Below are positions 63,552 through 64,000 of a DNA stretch of 64,000 nt, piece after piece. The notes below the pieces were generated by a model that did no database searches, was not told the DNA's origin, and was given only the letters and a program-made list of their open reading frames with translations. Origin of the DNA: Bacteroides thetaiotaomicron VPI-5482 (GTDB lineage Bacteria > Bacteroidota > Bacteroidia > Bacteroidales > Bacteroidaceae). Each line of letters begins with the position of its first letter. Positions within the stretch are counted from its first letter, which is position 1. The stretch lies in assembly GCF_000011065.1 (NCBI RefSeq), contig NC_004663.1, forward strand, positions 2,108,001 through 2,172,000. The letters are read 5' to 3'. The position numbers were made by a program, and so were the translations under genes.

Positions 63552-64000
63552 TTATTTTTTGATACGGAAGGTATAGAACAGCAAGTAAAGTACACCGACT
63601 GTCATCACAGCAATCGCACCATTCTGCCCCATAGAAGTATCCGAAGCAACTCCCATAGCCAACGGGAAAACGGTTCCTCCGAAGAGTCCCATAATCATCA
63701 GACCGGAAACTTCGTTTTTCTTTCCCGGCAGATAAAGCAATGCCTGCGAGAAAATAACAGAGAACACATTCGAGTTACCAAAACCGATCAGAGCGATACA
63801 AGCGTAAATCACCGCTTTATCATGGAAGATGAACAACCCTACCATAGCAGCCAGCATCATAACAACACTGATACCGAAGAAAGATTTCGGAGACATCTGA
63901 CGCAGGATGAATGATCCCAGAAAACAGCCTGCCGTACGGAAGATAAAATAGAGGCTGGTTGCAAAAGCAGCATCATCCAGTGTCATGCCGATACGTTCCA
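63552..64000 (-). CDS. Fructose transporter, FucP-like MFS (truncated by window)
   Basis: The C-terminal ~148 residues of a membrane transporter; the frame stays open to the right edge (ERIG before the internal Met). Four to five helices are visible, with ALIGFGNSNVFSVIFSQALLY and SGLMIMGLFGGTVFPLAMG typical of FucP/GluP sugar:H+ symporters. It would import fructose across the inner membrane (BT1758 in the reference locus). The N-terminal two thirds are outside the window. Confidence 0.9.
   Translation of the reverse strand, partial: ERIGMTLDDAAFATSLYFIFRTAGCFLGSFILRQMSPKSFFGISVVMMLAAMVGLFIFHDKAVIYACIALIGFGNSNVFSVIFSQALLYLPGKKNEVSGLMIMGLFGGTVFPLAMGVASDTSMGQNGAIAVMTVGVLYLLFYTFRIKK

Overview
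The window looks like a Bacteroides chromosome. Protein content, promoter style (-33 TTTG, 19-21 nt spacing, -7 TAnnTTTG instead of -35/-10), SusR-like hybrid two-component regulators and a UpxY/UpxZ capsule locus all say so. Several proteins match, from memory, Bacteroides thetaiotaomicron VPI-5482: the KDN-9-phosphate phosphatase/synthase/CMP-KDN synthetase set (BT1713-BT1715) and the fructose-binding regulator BT1754. I therefore read the window as roughly BT1711 to BT1758. These identifications come from recall, not from a search.

Region 1-17.5 kb is a capsular polysaccharide locus transcribed leftward (minus strand). From its promoter end it holds a tyrosine recombinase, a 280-bp invertible segment, upxY, upxZ, a Wza-type exporter, a Wzz-type chain-length protein, a complete 2-aminoethylphosphonate (AEP) pathway with an activating nucleotidyltransferase, a pseudogene scar, a Wzx flippase, a CDP-glycerol-type phosphotransferase, a CMP-KDN pathway, a GT4 glycosyltransferase and a truncated possible sialyltransferase-like gene. 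The invertible segment has exact 19-bp inverted repeats. In this sequence its consensus promoter points away from the capsule genes (OFF), and a terminator inside it faces the capsule genes.

Region 17.5-32.6 kb: an orphan ECF sigma/FecR anti-sigma pair; a minus-strand cluster of LysE-type exporter, DUF4924, rfbD and prfC; purL; then a hybrid two-component regulator whose stop codon overlaps the start of a split chromate transporter (two half genes).

Region 32.6-47.8 kb: two GHL10 (DUF187) family lipoprotein/secreted glycosidase-like proteins, a TPR-sensor histidine kinase, uvrA, an outer-membrane barrel protein, cstA with a small membrane partner, a secreted SGNH esterase inserted beside a duplicated GHL10 5' end, a repeat-rich 560-bp gap, an ATP-grasp-like protein and an AAA ATPase of the DUF4143 type.

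Region 47.8-56.7 kb: pyruvate:ferredoxin oxidoreductase, a small membrane protein, a glycine-betaine type ABC transporter with a long 5' leader, a GT87-like membrane glycosyltransferase and an alkyltransferase-like DNA repair protein.

Region 56.7-64 kb is the left end of the fructan utilisation locus: the fructose-sensing hybrid regulator, a short sRNA gene with its own promoter and terminator, a MORN-repeat protein, an IS110-family element, fructokinase and the truncated fructose transporter. The IS110 element carries an upstream two-loop RNA whose loops match the element ends and left flank, as expected of a bridge RNA. That, together with the promoter/terminator switch, is the most interesting signal in the window.
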